In this document: positions 35,875 through 44,745 of the stretch, one piece after another
Numbering within the stretch: the stretch's first letter is position 1
Layout: each line of letters opens with the position of its first letter
From: an uncultured Alphaproteobacteria bacterium
GTDB lineage: Bacteria; Pseudomonadota; Alphaproteobacteria; RF32; CAG-239
Direction: 5' to 3'
Length of the DNA stretch: 52,703 nucleotides
NCBI GenBank assembly: GCA_944393725.1
Contig: CALYBC010000015.1
Location: 1-52,703, forward strand
Translations under genes and position numbers: made by a program
Notes under the pieces: generated by a model
Database searches by the model: none
Told to the model about the DNA's origin: nothing
What the model saw: the letters and a program-made list of their open reading frames with translations, nothing else

Positions 35875-38685
35875 TTATTCAACATCTTCAGATGTTACTT
35901 CCGGTTCCTCGACAACAGTTTCAGTTTCATCAAACTCCGGAATACTCTCACCCAGGACTTCGGTTCCCTCCTCAGCTTCCAATTCTTCTTCATCATCGGC
36001 ATCAGCTTCCAACTTGGTAACCGAAACTACTTTTTCGTTATCAGCAGTTCTAAATAAAATTACACCTTGAGTTTTACGGCCGGCAATTCTGATATCCTCA
36101 ACCGGCATTCTGATAAGTTTTCCGGCATCGGTAACCATCATAATTTGATTGTCGTCTTCTATTGGGAAAGAGCTTACCACTTCTTTATTACGTGCCGACA
36201 TTTCCATATTGGCAATACCCTGTCCGCCGCGTCCGGTTACCCTGTATTCATAAGATGATGACCGTTTTCCATAACCTGTCGTAGTAACCGAAAGAATGAA
36301 CTGCTCTTTTTCTTTCATTGCCAAATACTTGTCTTCTGATAACGCAGTATCCCCGGCCGCCGCAGCAAAATCAAATTCAGCATCGGCACCTTTTTCGGCA
36401 ACAATTCTCTTCCAATTTGACGCTATTCTTAAGTATTCATCACGTTCTTCCGAAGTTGCGTCAGAGTGGTTCAAAATTGACATCGAAACAACTTCATCAC
36501 CATCGGCTAATTTAATGCCTCTGACACCGGTTGAATTTCTGCCGACGAACACTCTCACTTCGGTAACAGGGAAACGAATACATTTACCGCTCTTAGCGGC
36601 CAACAATACATCTTCATTTTCATTGCAAATTCTGACATTGATAAGCTTATCGCCTTCATCCAGCTTCATCGCGATTTTACCGTTCGATTGAACATTAACA
36701 AAATCCATCAACGAATTACGACGAACATTACCCGAAGATGTCGCGAACATAATTGACAAATCTTTGCATTCCGCTTCGTTTTCCGGCAATTTCATAATTG
36801 TCGTTATTGTCTCGCCGCTATCTAACGGCAACAAATTAATAAACGGTTTACCCTTTGAAGTCGGAGAGCCCAACGGCAGTTTATAAACTTTCATTTTATA
36901 AACCAAACCTTTTGATGAGAAGAACAGCACCGGAGTGTGGGTCGAAGCCACAAACAAGCGGGTTACAAAATCCTCATCTTTGGTTGCCATACCGGACTTG
37001 CCTTTACCGCCGCGTTTCTGAGCTTTATATGCATTAAGCGGCACTCGTTTGATATATCCGGCTTCGGTTACGGTAACCACCATTTCTTCGCGTTGAATTA
37101 AAGATTCGATATCGGTATCATATTCAATATCTTCAATCTTTGAGCGACGCGGATTTGCATATTCGTCTTTAATAGCAACTAGTTCATCACGCATAATTCC
37201 GTAAAGTTTTTCACGAGAGCCCAAAATCGACAAGCATTCTTTGATTTCCTCGCCCAATCCGACTAACTCTTCATGAATTTTGTCGCGTTCCAAGCCGGTT
37301 AACCTTTGCAATTTTAAATCCAAAATTGCCTTAGCCTGATTTTCTGACAAACGATAAGTTCCGTTTTCAACTTTTCTGTCCGGTTCATCAATCAGTTTAA
37401 CCAAAGCCTCGACATCACCGGCCGGCCAAGCTTTAGCCAGTAAGGCATCTTTTGCTTCCTGCGGGGATGGCGATGTTCTGATTAAGTCAATCACCGGATC
37501 AATATTTTCAACCGCGATTGCCAAACCGACCAAAGTATGAGCTCTGTCACGAGCTTTGTTCAATTCGAATATGGTACGACGCCGAATAACCTCTTCTCTG
37601 AATTCCACAAAAGCTTTAATGATATCTTTCAAGGTTAACATCATCGGGCGACCGTTATAAATCGCCAGCATATTCATACCGAAGCTAGTCTGCAACGGAG
37701 TATATTTGTAAAGTTGATTCAATACCACATCAGCCTGAAAATCGCGTTTAATCTCAATCACGACTCTCACACCGTGACGGTCTGATTCATCTCTGATTTC
37801 CGAAATCCCTTCAATTTTCTTTTCTTTTAAAAGCTCGGCGATTCTTTGAATCATGGCGGCTTTATTTACCTGATACGGAATCTCGTGAACAATGATTGCT
37901 TCTTTATCTTTGTGCAATTCTTCGATTGTACATTTAGCACGCATAACGATAGAGCCACGACCGGTCAGATACGCCGATTTTGCCCCCGAATAACCGAGTA
38001 TTAAACCGCCGGTTGGAAAGTCTGGCCCCGGAACGATTTTAATCAAGTCTTCAATTGGAATATCCGGATTATCAATATAAGCACAGCAAGCATCACAAAC
38101 TTCGCCCAAGTTATGCGGCGGAATATTGGTAGCCATACCGACCGCAATACCGTTAGTACCGTTAACCAAAAGGTTAGGATATCTAGCCGGCAATACTGTA
38201 GGCTCTTGCAAACTTTCATCATAGTTAGGCATAAAGTCGACGGTATCTTTATCAATATCATCAATCAAAGCATGAGCAACTTTTGCCAATCTGGCCTCGG
38301 TATAACGCATGGCGGCGGCACTGTCACCATCCATAGAACCGAAGTTACCCTGGCCGTCAATTAAAGGAACACGCATTGAAAATGGTTGAGCCAATCTAAC
38401 CATTGCGTCATAAACCGAGCTATCGCCGTGCGGGTGATATTTACCTAAAACATCACCGACGATACGCGCCGATTTTCTGAACGGACGATTGTAATCATAC
38501 CCATTTTCATAGGCCGAATAGATAATGCGGCGGTGTACCGGCTTCAAACCATCTCTTACATCAGGCAAAGCCCGCGATACAATAACGCTCATGGCGTAAT
38601 CTAGGTAAGAGCGACGCATTTCCTCGGAAATTTCCACCGGCGAAATATCTTGTCTGCTTTCCACCAAATTAGTTTCTTCTTCCAC
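35875..38685 (-). CDS. gyrA: DNA gyrase subunit A
   Basis: GyrA is the breakage-reunion subunit of gyrase. The 936 residues include the catalytic tyrosine Y128 in [31 protein letters not shown] for the quinolone pocket (serine at the position of E. coli S83 and aspartate at that of D87, so no classic resistance change), and six C-terminal beta-pinwheel blades with [10 protein letters not shown] as the GyrA box. The last 45 or so residues are strongly acidic. The start is a GTG at 38685 with AAAGGA upstream. Confidence 0.97.
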   Translation of the reverse strand: MEEETNLVESRQDISPVEISEEMRRSYLDYAMSVIVSRALPDVRDGLKPVHRRIIYSAYENGYDYNRPFRKSARIVGDVLGKYHPHGDSSVYDAMVRLAQPFSMRVPLIDGQGNFGSMDGDSAAAMRYTEARLAKVAHALIDDIDKDTVDFMPNYDESLQEPTVLPARYPNLLVNGTNGIAVGMATNIPPHNLGEVCDACCAYIDNPDIPIEDLIKIVPGPDFPTGGLILGYSGAKSAYLTGRGSIVMRAKCTIEELHKDKEAIIVHEIPYQVNKAAMIQRIAELLKEKKIEGISEIRDESDRHGVRVVIEIKRDFQADVVLNQLYKYTPLQTSFGMNMLAIYNGRPMMLTLKDIIKAFVEFREEVIRRRTIFELNKARDRAHTLVGLAIAVENIDPVIDLIRTSPSPQEAKDALLAKAWPAGDVEALVKLIDEPDRKVENGTYRLSENQAKAILDLKLQRLTGLERDKIHEELVGLGEEIKECLSILGSREKLYGIMRDELVAIKDEYANPRRSKIEDIEYDTDIESLIQREEMVVTVTEAGYIKRVPLNAYKAQKRGGKGKSGMATKDEDFVTRLFVASTHTPVLFFSSKGLVYKMKVYKLPLGSPTSKGKPFINLLPLDSGETITTIMKLPENEAECKDLSIMFATSSGNVRRNSLMDFVNVQSNGKIAMKLDEGDKLINVRICNENEDVLLAAKSGKCIRFPVTEVRVFVGRNSTGVRGIKLADGDEVVSMSILNHSDATSEERDEYLRIASNWKRIVAEKGADAEFDFAAAAGDTALSEDKYLAMKEKEQFILSVTTTGYGKRSSSYEYRVTGRGGQGIANMEMSARNKEVVSSFPIEDDNQIMMVTDAGKLIRMPVEDIRIAGRKTQGVILFRTADNEKVVSVTKLEADADDEEELEAEEGTEVLGESIPEFDETETVVEEPEVTSEDVE

Positions 38686-38777
38686 TGTTACATTCCTTTA
38701 ATATCAACAATTACAAACTGTTTGGATGATAGCAATTTTTTAATTTGGCAACCACTTTTTTTTGTTGGTTATACCCA

Positions 38778-38820
38778 TAAAAAAAGAGCTTCTGCACTTA
38801 TAAAAAAGTACAAAAGCTCT
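38778..38820 (-). terminator. terminator downstream of the 217-residue gene
   Basis: AGAGCTT...ACTT and AAGT...AAGCTCT form a 15-position stem with two mismatches (38785-38820), followed on the minus strand by T7. Confidence 0.8.
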
Positions 38821-38831
38821 AAATTAAACTT

Positions 38832-39485
38832 CTAAAGCTTGGCAATAATTGCCGCCTTGGCATTTTCAAGCGGCATACCGGAAAACTTGCAAGGATTTCC
38901 GATTGTCCAGACCACCTGATCGGCACCGATTTTAGCATCCAACCAATACCTCCTGTTATTAATTGAGGTATTAAAGATTCTAAATAATTCGGAAACACAT
39001 TCCATCTTGCCATTGTTCAAGGCCTCTACATCTTCCGGAACCAGAAGAGATAAATCATTTTCTCTGACTACAGCCTCTGCCTTAGCGAAATCAATTGCCT
39101 CGGTAATTACTCCGGAAATCACCAACTTTGGATTAATGGCAATTCCGCGAAACCAACCCCCGCCAGAAAGCAAAGGATTTTTTTCCACGACAAGACACGG
39201 AAAAGCAACCCCTTCTTTTTTAATTTGCTCCTTTATCTCACTATTGGTTGCACGAGGTTTAACTTCTATGACTCCACCGAAGATATCATCCGCACAAAAA
39301 TAAGCAAATACACGGTCAAACGAGAATATTCTCGCCTCCATTATTTTAATTATTTCCGCATCTATTTCTTTTTTTATGATTTTGCCATACACCGAAACCA
39401 CAACACCGCGCGGAGCCATTGCTGCAAATCTAGCCCACTCTTTAAGCGAAGCACTTACCTTTGGAATTTTAATTTTTTCAACCAT
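38832..39485 (-). CDS. unknown 217-residue protein
   Basis: I do not recognise this protein. It is soluble-looking, mixed alpha/beta, without signal peptide, and contains DDIFGGVIEVKPRA, EGVAFPCLVVEKNPLLSGGG and a C-terminal GADQVVWTIGNPCKFSG. Two invariant-looking cysteines occur late in the sequence. It lies between rpoA and gyrA where rplQ would normally follow rpoA, but its size and sequence do not resemble L17. It has its own downstream terminator. Confidence 0.65.
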   Translation of the reverse strand: MVEKIKIPKVSASLKEWARFAAMAPRGVVVSVYGKIIKKEIDAEIIKIMEARIFSFDRVFAYFCADDIFGGVIEVKPRATNSEIKEQIKKEGVAFPCLVVEKNPLLSGGGWFRGIAINPKLVISGVITEAIDFAKAEAVVRENDLSLLVPEDVEALNNGKMECVSELFRIFNTSINNRRYWLDAKIGADQVVWTIGNPCKFSGMPLENAKAAIIAKL

Positions 39486-39590
39486 AATTGTAATTTATTT
39501 TTTTGAGTTAATAATTAAGTTGTATGTTTCCCATATAACTCGTTTTTCGACATAAATCAACAAAAAACGACACATTATTTCAAAATTAAA

Positions 39591-39613
39591 AACCCCGCCG
39601 ATGTGGCGGGGTT
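39591..39613 (-). terminator. terminator after rpoA
   Basis: AACCCCGCC and GGCGGGGTT form a 9-bp stem with a five-base loop; on the minus strand T-rich sequence follows. It marks the end of the ribosomal protein transcript. Confidence 0.92.
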
Positions 39614-39624
39614 CAAATTTCTAA

Positions 39625-40635
39625 CTAGAATGTTTCATCGCAACGACGAATTAATTCTTCAATATTCTCAGGCGGCCAACCCGGAGTATCCATACCGAGA
39701 TGGATTCCCATCTTAGCCAATACTTCTTTAATCTCGTTCAAAGACTTACGACCGAAGTTAGGAGTACGCAACATTTCAGCCTCTGTCTTTTGAACCAAAT
39801 CGCCGATATAAACGATATTATCATTCTTCAAGCAGTTAGCCGAACGAACTGACAACTCAAGTTCTTCAACTTTCTTCAAAAGATTGCGGTTAAACGGCAA
39901 CTCTTCCTTCTCAGCCTCGGCCTCAGCTTCCGGCTCATCGAAGTTAATGAACGGTTTCAACTGGTCTTGCAAGATTCTTGCAGCATAAGCTACAGCATCT
40001 TCCGGAGTAACTACACCATTGGTCTCAACAACCAATGTCAATTTATCATAGTCGGTAGCTTGACCGACACGAGTATTCTCAACTTTGTAAGAAACTTTTC
40101 TTACCGGAGAATAAATAGCATCAACCGGAATAACACCAATCGGAGTATCAGCGGTTTTATTCATAGCGGCCGGCACATAACCCTTACCTGTACCGACAGT
40201 CATCTCCATATTAATTTTAGCACCGGCATCAAGGTTGCAAATAACCAAATCCGGATTCATAATTTCAACATCATGACCGGTTTCAATCATAGAAGCGGTA
40301 ACGGTGCAAGGACCTTCAGCCTTCAATGATATAGTTTTCTGCCCCTCACCGTGTACGGCAACTGCCAAACACTTAATATTGAGCACAATATCGGTAACAT
40401 CTTCTCTGACACCGGGTATGACTGAAAATTCATGCAACACGCCGTCAATTTTGATACTGGTAACGGCACCGCCCTGCAAAGACGACAACAAGACTCTGCG
40501 TAACGCATTACCCAAAGTCAAACCGAAGCCTCTTTCCAAAGGTTCAACAACTATCTTGGTTTTATTAGCCCCTTCCAGAGCAGAAATATTCAAGTTAGTC
40601 GGTTTAATAAGTTCTTGCCAATTTTTTTGAATCAC
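39625..40635 (-). CDS. rpoA: RNA polymerase alpha subunit
   Basis: The 336-residue protein has the dimerising N-terminal domain ([20 protein letters not shown], 20 residues) and the C-terminal DNA-binding domain ([32 protein letters not shown] in part). It closes the spc/alpha cluster, after rpsK. In most bacteria rplQ follows directly; here a terminator follows instead. Confidence 0.98.
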   Translation of the reverse strand: MIQKNWQELIKPTNLNISALEGANKTKIVVEPLERGFGLTLGNALRRVLLSSLQGGAVTSIKIDGVLHEFSVIPGVREDVTDIVLNIKCLAVAVHGEGQKTISLKAEGPCTVTASMIETGHDVEIMNPDLVICNLDAGAKINMEMTVGTGKGYVPAAMNKTADTPIGVIPVDAIYSPVRKVSYKVENTRVGQATDYDKLTLVVETNGVVTPEDAVAYAARILQDQLKPFINFDEPEAEAEAEKEELPFNRNLLKKVEELELSVRSANCLKNDNIVYIGDLVQKTEAEMLRTPNFGRKSLNEIKEVLAKMGIHLGMDTPGWPPENIEELIRRCDETF

Positions 40636-40732
40636 TGGAATGCCCTCTAAAAATTTTGCCTAGAAGCAAAGTTCAAACAAACAACAACAGAGATTGCGGA
40701 CTGAGCCATCCGCAACCTCCACAAAAGAAACA

Positions 40733-41125
40733 CTATACGCGGCGTCTTTTTCTCAATCTGCAACCATTGTGGGGGATCGGAGTTACATCACGAATTGTAG
40801 TAATAGTAAAACCGATAACCTGCAAAGCTCTGATAGCAGATTCTCTTCCGGAACCCGGACCTTTAACTTCAACTTCCAAAGTTTTCATACCATGTTCCTG
40901 AGCCTTTTTACCGGCTTCTTCAGCAGCAACTTGAGCGGCATAAGGAGTAGATTTTCTAGAACCTTTAAAGCCTTGAGCGCCTGCTGTAGACCAAGCCACG
41001 GTGTTACCTTGAGCATCGGTAATGGTAACTCTGGTATTATTGAAAGTAGAATTGATGTGGGCAACACCCGCGGAAATATTCTTCTTTTCTTTTCTTTTAA
41101 TACGTTGTGATACTGCTTTTGCCAT
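40733..41125 (-). CDS. rpsK: 30S ribosomal protein S11
   Basis: The 130-residue protein shows [20 protein letters not shown] near the N-terminus and the C-terminal [18 protein letters not shown] typical of S11, a platform protein of the small subunit near the decoding region. It lies between rpsM and rpoA as usual. Confidence 0.98.
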   Translation of the reverse strand: MAKAVSQRIKRKEKKNISAGVAHINSTFNNTRVTITDAQGNTVAWSTAGAQGFKGSRKSTPYAAQVAAEEAGKKAQEHGMKTLEVEVKGPGSGRESAIRALQVIGFTITTIRDVTPIPHNGCRLRKRRRV

Positions 41126-41136
41126 TTCAACTCACC

Positions 41137-41505
41137 TTATTTCTTCTTGTTAGCTACGGTTTTGCGTTTACCTTTACGGGTTCTTGCATTTTGTTTGGTG
41201 CTCTGACCTCTTACCGGCAAGCCCTTACGATGACGCAAACCTCTGTAACAACCGAGATCCATCAATCTTTTGATATTAACACCCACTTCGCGGCGGAGTT
41301 CACCTTCAACCACAACGTCGTTGTCAATAACTTCACGAATTTTAGCAACTTCTTCTTCACTCAACTCATGAACACGGCGATCTGCAGAAACACCGGATTT
41401 TTTGCAAATGTCCTGAGCAGTTTTTCTACCAATGCCATAGATATAGGTCAAAGCGATCTCAATTTTCTTGGCAGTTGGAATATTTACACCAGCTATACGA
41501 GCCAA
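41137..41505 (-). CDS. rpsM: 30S ribosomal protein S13
   Basis: The 122-residue protein begins [20 protein letters not shown] and ends in the basic tail [20 protein letters not shown] that contacts the head of the small subunit and tRNA. The gap of about 160 bases to adk holds no gene; rpmJ, often here in other bacteria, is absent. Confidence 0.98.
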   Translation of the reverse strand: MARIAGVNIPTAKKIEIALTYIYGIGRKTAQDICKKSGVSADRRVHELSEEEVAKIREVIDNDVVVEGELRREVGVNIKRLMDLGCYRGLRHRKGLPVRGQSTKQNARTRKGKRKTVANKKK

Positions 41506-41668
41506 ATTAACTCTCCATTTAAAAGATTAAACCACATTCAAAAAGTTGATCACCACTTTTCAAAATTAAGCCGGATTATATGACAAAATTTGTTAGTGTC
41601 AACCACAGATTTCACAAAAATTCCAAAAAAATACAATTTTTTCAAAATTTAAACAGTATTTATGAGCT

Positions 41669-42337
41669 TCACACGCCCAAAACGCTGTCGATTTTATTAG
41701 CCACCGCCTCGATTGAACCGGTTCCGTCAACACATTTGAGCAAACCTTCCTTTTCAAAATAAGGAATTGTAGGATAAGTCAAAGCTCTATAATTGACGAG
41801 TCGATTTTGTACGGTTGTACGATTATCATCGATTCGGCGATAAAATTCGGTTCCACCGCAAGTATCACAAACGCCATAAACTTTGGGTTTTTGATATTTA
41901 TCATGATATCCCTGTCCGCATTTCATACAAGCATAACGACCAAGAATACGTTCCATGATAATTTCATCCGGTACTTGGATTTCAATTACGGCATCAAGAG
42001 TAATATTTTTCTCTTTCAACAGCTCATCCAAAGCCTCTGCCTGCGGTAAAGTTCTCGGAAACCCATCCAAAATAAAACCATTTTGACAATCATCTTTCTC
42101 GATTCTATTTTTTAGCATATCGATAATCATCTCATCTGGCACTAGGTTACCTTTATCAATCAATGCCTTAATTTTAAGCCCTAATTCAGAGCCTGTATGT
42201 CCCTCGGCGCGAAGCATCTCACCCGTTGAAAGATGAGGTATACCGAGTCTTTCCTTAAGCAATCTGGCCTGAGTACCCTTTCCGCACCCCGGCGCACCGG
42301 TTAATACGACATAGATTCCTTTTTTCAAATTCGGCAT
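41669..42337 (-). CDS. adk: adenylate kinase
   Basis: Adk interconverts ATP plus AMP with two ADP. The 222-residue long-form enzyme has the P-loop TGAPGCGKGTQARLL, the AMP-binding GFPRTLPQAEAL and a zinc-type lid with four cysteines (CMKCGQGYHDKY and VCDTCGGTEF). Location immediately after secY (one base) is standard for alphaproteobacteria. Confidence 0.97.
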   Translation of the reverse strand: MPNLKKGIYVVLTGAPGCGKGTQARLLKERLGIPHLSTGEMLRAEGHTGSELGLKIKALIDKGNLVPDEMIIDMLKNRIEKDDCQNGFILDGFPRTLPQAEALDELLKEKNITLDAVIEIQVPDEIIMERILGRYACMKCGQGYHDKYQKPKVYGVCDTCGGTEFYRRIDDNRTTVQNRLVNYRALTYPTIPYFEKEGLLKCVDGTGSIEAVANKIDSVLGV

Positions 42338-42338
42338 C

Positions 42339-43688
42339 TTATCTTCTCTTCTTTCCGGCCAACGAAGCCTTGCGGATTAATGATTCATACTGATAAGCAA
42401 TCAAATGAGATTGTATCTGCCCTACAAAGTCCATTGTAACTTGAACTACGATAAGCAATGTTGTACCGCCCAAAACGAAAGGAACTGAAAGTTTCGTAAT
42501 CAACACCTCAGGCAAGATACACAAGCCGACCAAATATACTGCACCGAGCACGGTCAAACGAGTAATAACATAGTCAAGATACTCAGCTGTATTTTTACCT
42601 GGTCTGATACCGGCAACAAAACCGCCATGTTTTTTCAAGTTTTCAGCTGTTTCTTCCGGATTGAAAACGATTGCGGTATAGAAAAATGCAAAGAATGCAA
42701 TCAAGAAAGCATACAAAGCTAAATACAAAGGTTGTCCGTGACCAAGCATTTGCGACAAGGTTTGCACCCAAGCCGGACCGTTCTCAGCCGACAAATTAGC
42801 AATGGTAATCGGCAACAACAACAAAGAGCTTGCAAAAATCGGCGGAATAACACCGGTCGGGTTAATTTTGAGAGGCAAGTGCGAACTTTCGGCAGCACCC
42901 ATTCTTCCCATTGCTTGTCTCTTGGGGTATTGAATAATGATTTTGCGTTGAGCTCTTTCAACGAAAATAATCAAATAAACCAAAGCCACAGCCATTACCA
43001 AGAGCATCAAGATAACACCGGCCGACATAGAACCGACACGACCCAACTCAAAAGTCTGAGCCAAAGCAGCCGGGATATTGGCAATAATACCAACGGTAAT
43101 GATAAGAGATGAACCGTTTCCGACACCTCTTGATGTGATTTGTTCACCCAACCATACGATAAACATTGTACCGCCAACCAAAGAAACTATAGTGGTGAAC
43201 TTAAACAAAGCACCCGGCAACAAAACCGCAGACATTCCACTAGCGTTGCTCATGCTTTCCAAACCAACCGCAATACCATAACCCTGAACAATAGTAATCA
43301 ACACAGTCAAATAACGGGTATATTGTGTAATCTTGCGATGACCGGCTTCGCCTTCTTTTTTCAAAGACTGCAACGACGGAATAATAGATTGTCCTAACTG
43401 CACGATAATCGAAGCCGAGATGTATGGCATAATGTTAAGAGCAAAAATTGTCATACGTTCCAAAGCACCACCGGCAAACATATTAAACATACCGAGCAGA
43501 CCTCCGGAGTTACGGCTGAACAGCTCAGCTACCACGGTAGAATCAATTCCCGGCAGCGGCACAAAAGTACCAATTCTAAATACGATAAGAGCCAAGACGG
43601 TAAACCACAATCTTTTTTTCAACTCATCAGCTTTACTGAATGCTGACATATCCATATTTGCGGCCATTTTTTCTGCTAATGAAACCAT
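42339..43688 (-). CDS. secY: protein translocase subunit SecY
   Basis: The 449-residue protein has ten membrane helices and family blocks such as LFNMFAGGALERMTIFALNI in part and YITRLTVLGAVYLVGL-like segments. It is the pore of the Sec translocon. Here it is separated from rplO by about 4.7 kb of other genes and has its own candidate promoter, instead of being cotranscribed with rplO. Confidence 0.97.
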   Translation of the reverse strand: MVSLAEKMAANMDMSAFSKADELKKRLWFTVLALIVFRIGTFVPLPGIDSTVVAELFSRNSGGLLGMFNMFAGGALERMTIFALNIMPYISASIIVQLGQSIIPSLQSLKKEGEAGHRKITQYTRYLTVLITIVQGYGIAVGLESMSNASGMSAVLLPGALFKFTTIVSLVGGTMFIVWLGEQITSRGVGNGSSLIITVGIIANIPAALAQTFELGRVGSMSAGVILMLLVMAVALVYLIIFVERAQRKIIIQYPKRQAMGRMGAAESSHLPLKINPTGVIPPIFASSLLLLPITIANLSAENGPAWVQTLSQMLGHGQPLYLALYAFLIAFFAFFYTAIVFNPEETAENLKKHGGFVAGIRPGKNTAEYLDYVITRLTVLGAVYLVGLCILPEVLITKLSVPFVLGGTTLLIVVQVTMDFVGQIQSHLIAYQYESLIRKASLAGKKRR

Positions 43689-43758
43689 TTTAACAATCCT
43701 TACTTTTTAAATACAAAAAACCACGGGCTCAAACACAGAGTCCTTTTAAGCTAAGATA

Positions 43759-43786
43759 TTAATACACTAAAAAATTTTTAATTCAA
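43759..43786 (-). promoter_or_regulatory. candidate promoter for secY-adk-rpsM-rpsK-rpoA
   Basis: On the minus strand TTGAAT (43786-43781) and TATTAA (43764-43759) are 16 bp apart, followed by a leader of about 65 nt with a GGACTC/GAGCCC-type hairpin before the Shine-Dalgarno AAGGA. A new promoter is expected because of the interruption upstream. Confidence 0.5.
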
Positions 43787-43851
43787 CAAAATTATCCACT
43801 TACACCACGCAAATTACATTTTTGATATATTTATTCTTGCAATAAAACCTC

Positions 43852-43880
43852 TTTACATTTTAAGCAAAATTCTATAAATT
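43852..43880 (+). promoter_or_regulatory. candidate promoter for the structured RNA at 43887
   Basis: TTTACA (43852-43857) is followed after 17 bp by TAAATT (43875-43880); a TATAAA at 43873 with 15-bp spacing is an alternative. Confidence 0.45.
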
Positions 43881-43886
43881 CCACAT

Positions 43887-44081
43887 CAGAACAATTTTTA
43901 ACAATGTTCTGGGGTGTGGTAACCTCTCCGAAAGCGTCTATTTGTGTAAAGACGAAACATTTGCACGCCTGAAAGTCTTTCATGACTGGAAGGCGGCAAA
44001 ATACGCTATTTCAGTCAATATGTCGCACTATCTTTCGGTAGTTACCAACTTCCAGTCGCCTTTTTAAACGGCGGCTTTTTT
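43887..44081 (+). ncRNA. structured RNA ending in a terminator, upstream of the methyltransferase gene; possible attenuator or riboswitch
   Basis: Stems seen by eye: CAGAACA/TGTTCTG (43887-43893 with 43905-43911); a long closing stem TGGTAAC/GTTACCA (43917-43923 with 44041-44047) continued by CCGAAAG/CTTTCGG (43928-43934 with 44032-44038); inside it CGTCT/AGACG (43935-43954) and TTTGC-CGCCT/AGGCG-GCAAA (43960-44000). The end is an intrinsic terminator. GACTGGAA (43984-43991) can also pair with TTCCAGTC (44050-44057), which overlaps the terminator's 5' arm, so two exclusive folds are possible. The ATG follows about 20 nt after the T-run. I match it to no known RNA class. Confidence 0.65.
44055..44081 (+). 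terminator. intrinsic terminator of the 43887 RNA
   Basis: GTCGCC (44055-44060) pairs with GGCGGC (44070-44075) with a TTTTTAAAC loop, followed by T6. A GATGGAG ribosome binding site and an ATG follow directly. Confidence 0.8.
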
Positions 44082-44101
44082 AATAAGATGGAGCTGCACA
44101 T

Positions 44102-44659
44102 ATGTTACTATACTTTTCCTTTGTTATCTTTGCCATTGCATGTCTATTGAATATTTGGCTAATATTTTATTTTATAAAAAGCAATGGCAAAAACCCGCCG
44201 TTTATTGCTTCTTTTGGTCGTCCCAAACAAGAAGTAATCAAGCAGGCAGGATTGTTTATAAACCCGAACCCTCAAGCCAAAGTTGCCGATTTAGGCTGTG
44301 GCTCCGGCAGTTTACTCATTCCTCTGGCGCGTCAATTCCCCGATACGGAATTTGTAGGTTATGAATGGGATATCATTCCTTACATGCTTGCAGTATACAA
44401 AACCCGCAATCTGCCCAATGTAACAATTTTCTACCGCGATTTTTTTAAGGAAGATTTAAGCAAGTACGACTTGGTGCTGTGTTATCTCGGAACCGGCATT
44501 GAAGAAAAAATCGGCAGTAAGCTAAATAAAGAATTAGCCAAAGACAGTCTTGTTATATCCGAAGTATTCAAGCTTGCCGGCATAAAATTAAAATCAGAGA
44601 TCTGTATTGCCTGGGGTTTTATAAAAGCAAAAGTATATTTATACACTCCCGATAAATAA
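44102..44659 (+). CDS. membrane-anchored class I SAM methyltransferase, FAM173/ATPSCKMT-like
   Basis: The 185-residue protein has one N-terminal membrane helix (about 3-26) and then a SAM-binding domain with motif I VADLGCGSGSLLIPLA and the acidic motif II GYEWD. The stretch FFKEDLSKYDLVLCYLGTG and KLNKELAKDSLVISEVFKLA resembles the FAM173 group, whose mitochondrial members methylate a lysine of the ATP synthase c subunit. That function is a possibility, not shown. It sits in the rplO-secY interruption, divergent from secY, with its start 20 nt after the terminator of the structured RNA. Confidence 0.75.
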   Translation: MLLYFSFVIFAIACLLNIWLIFYFIKSNGKNPPFIASFGRPKQEVIKQAGLFINPNPQAKVADLGCGSGSLLIPLARQFPDTEFVGYEWDIIPYMLAVYKTRNLPNVTIFYRDFFKEDLSKYDLVLCYLGTGIEEKIGSKLNKELAKDSLVISEVFKLAGIKLKSEICIAWGFIKAKVYLYTPDK

Positions 44660-44692
44660 TCACCTGCCATAACCAATATTTTACACCCAAAC

Positions 44693-44723
44693 AAAAAGCG
44701 GCTCATTTTCATGAACCGCTTTT
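44693..44723. terminator. 31-bp terminator hairpin, copy A
   Basis: AAAAGCGG and CCGCTTTT arms flank a loop with TCATTTTCATGAA. It lies between the convergent methyltransferase gene and the 764-residue gene. The same 31 bases occur at 48381-48411. Confidence 0.92.
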
Positions 44724-44745
44724 TATGCAAGGCAACAATCAAATA

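Noticed and set aside
36590..38685. Quinolone-resistance change in GyrA
   Set aside because: The serine and aspartate of the resistance-determining region are both the susceptible type.
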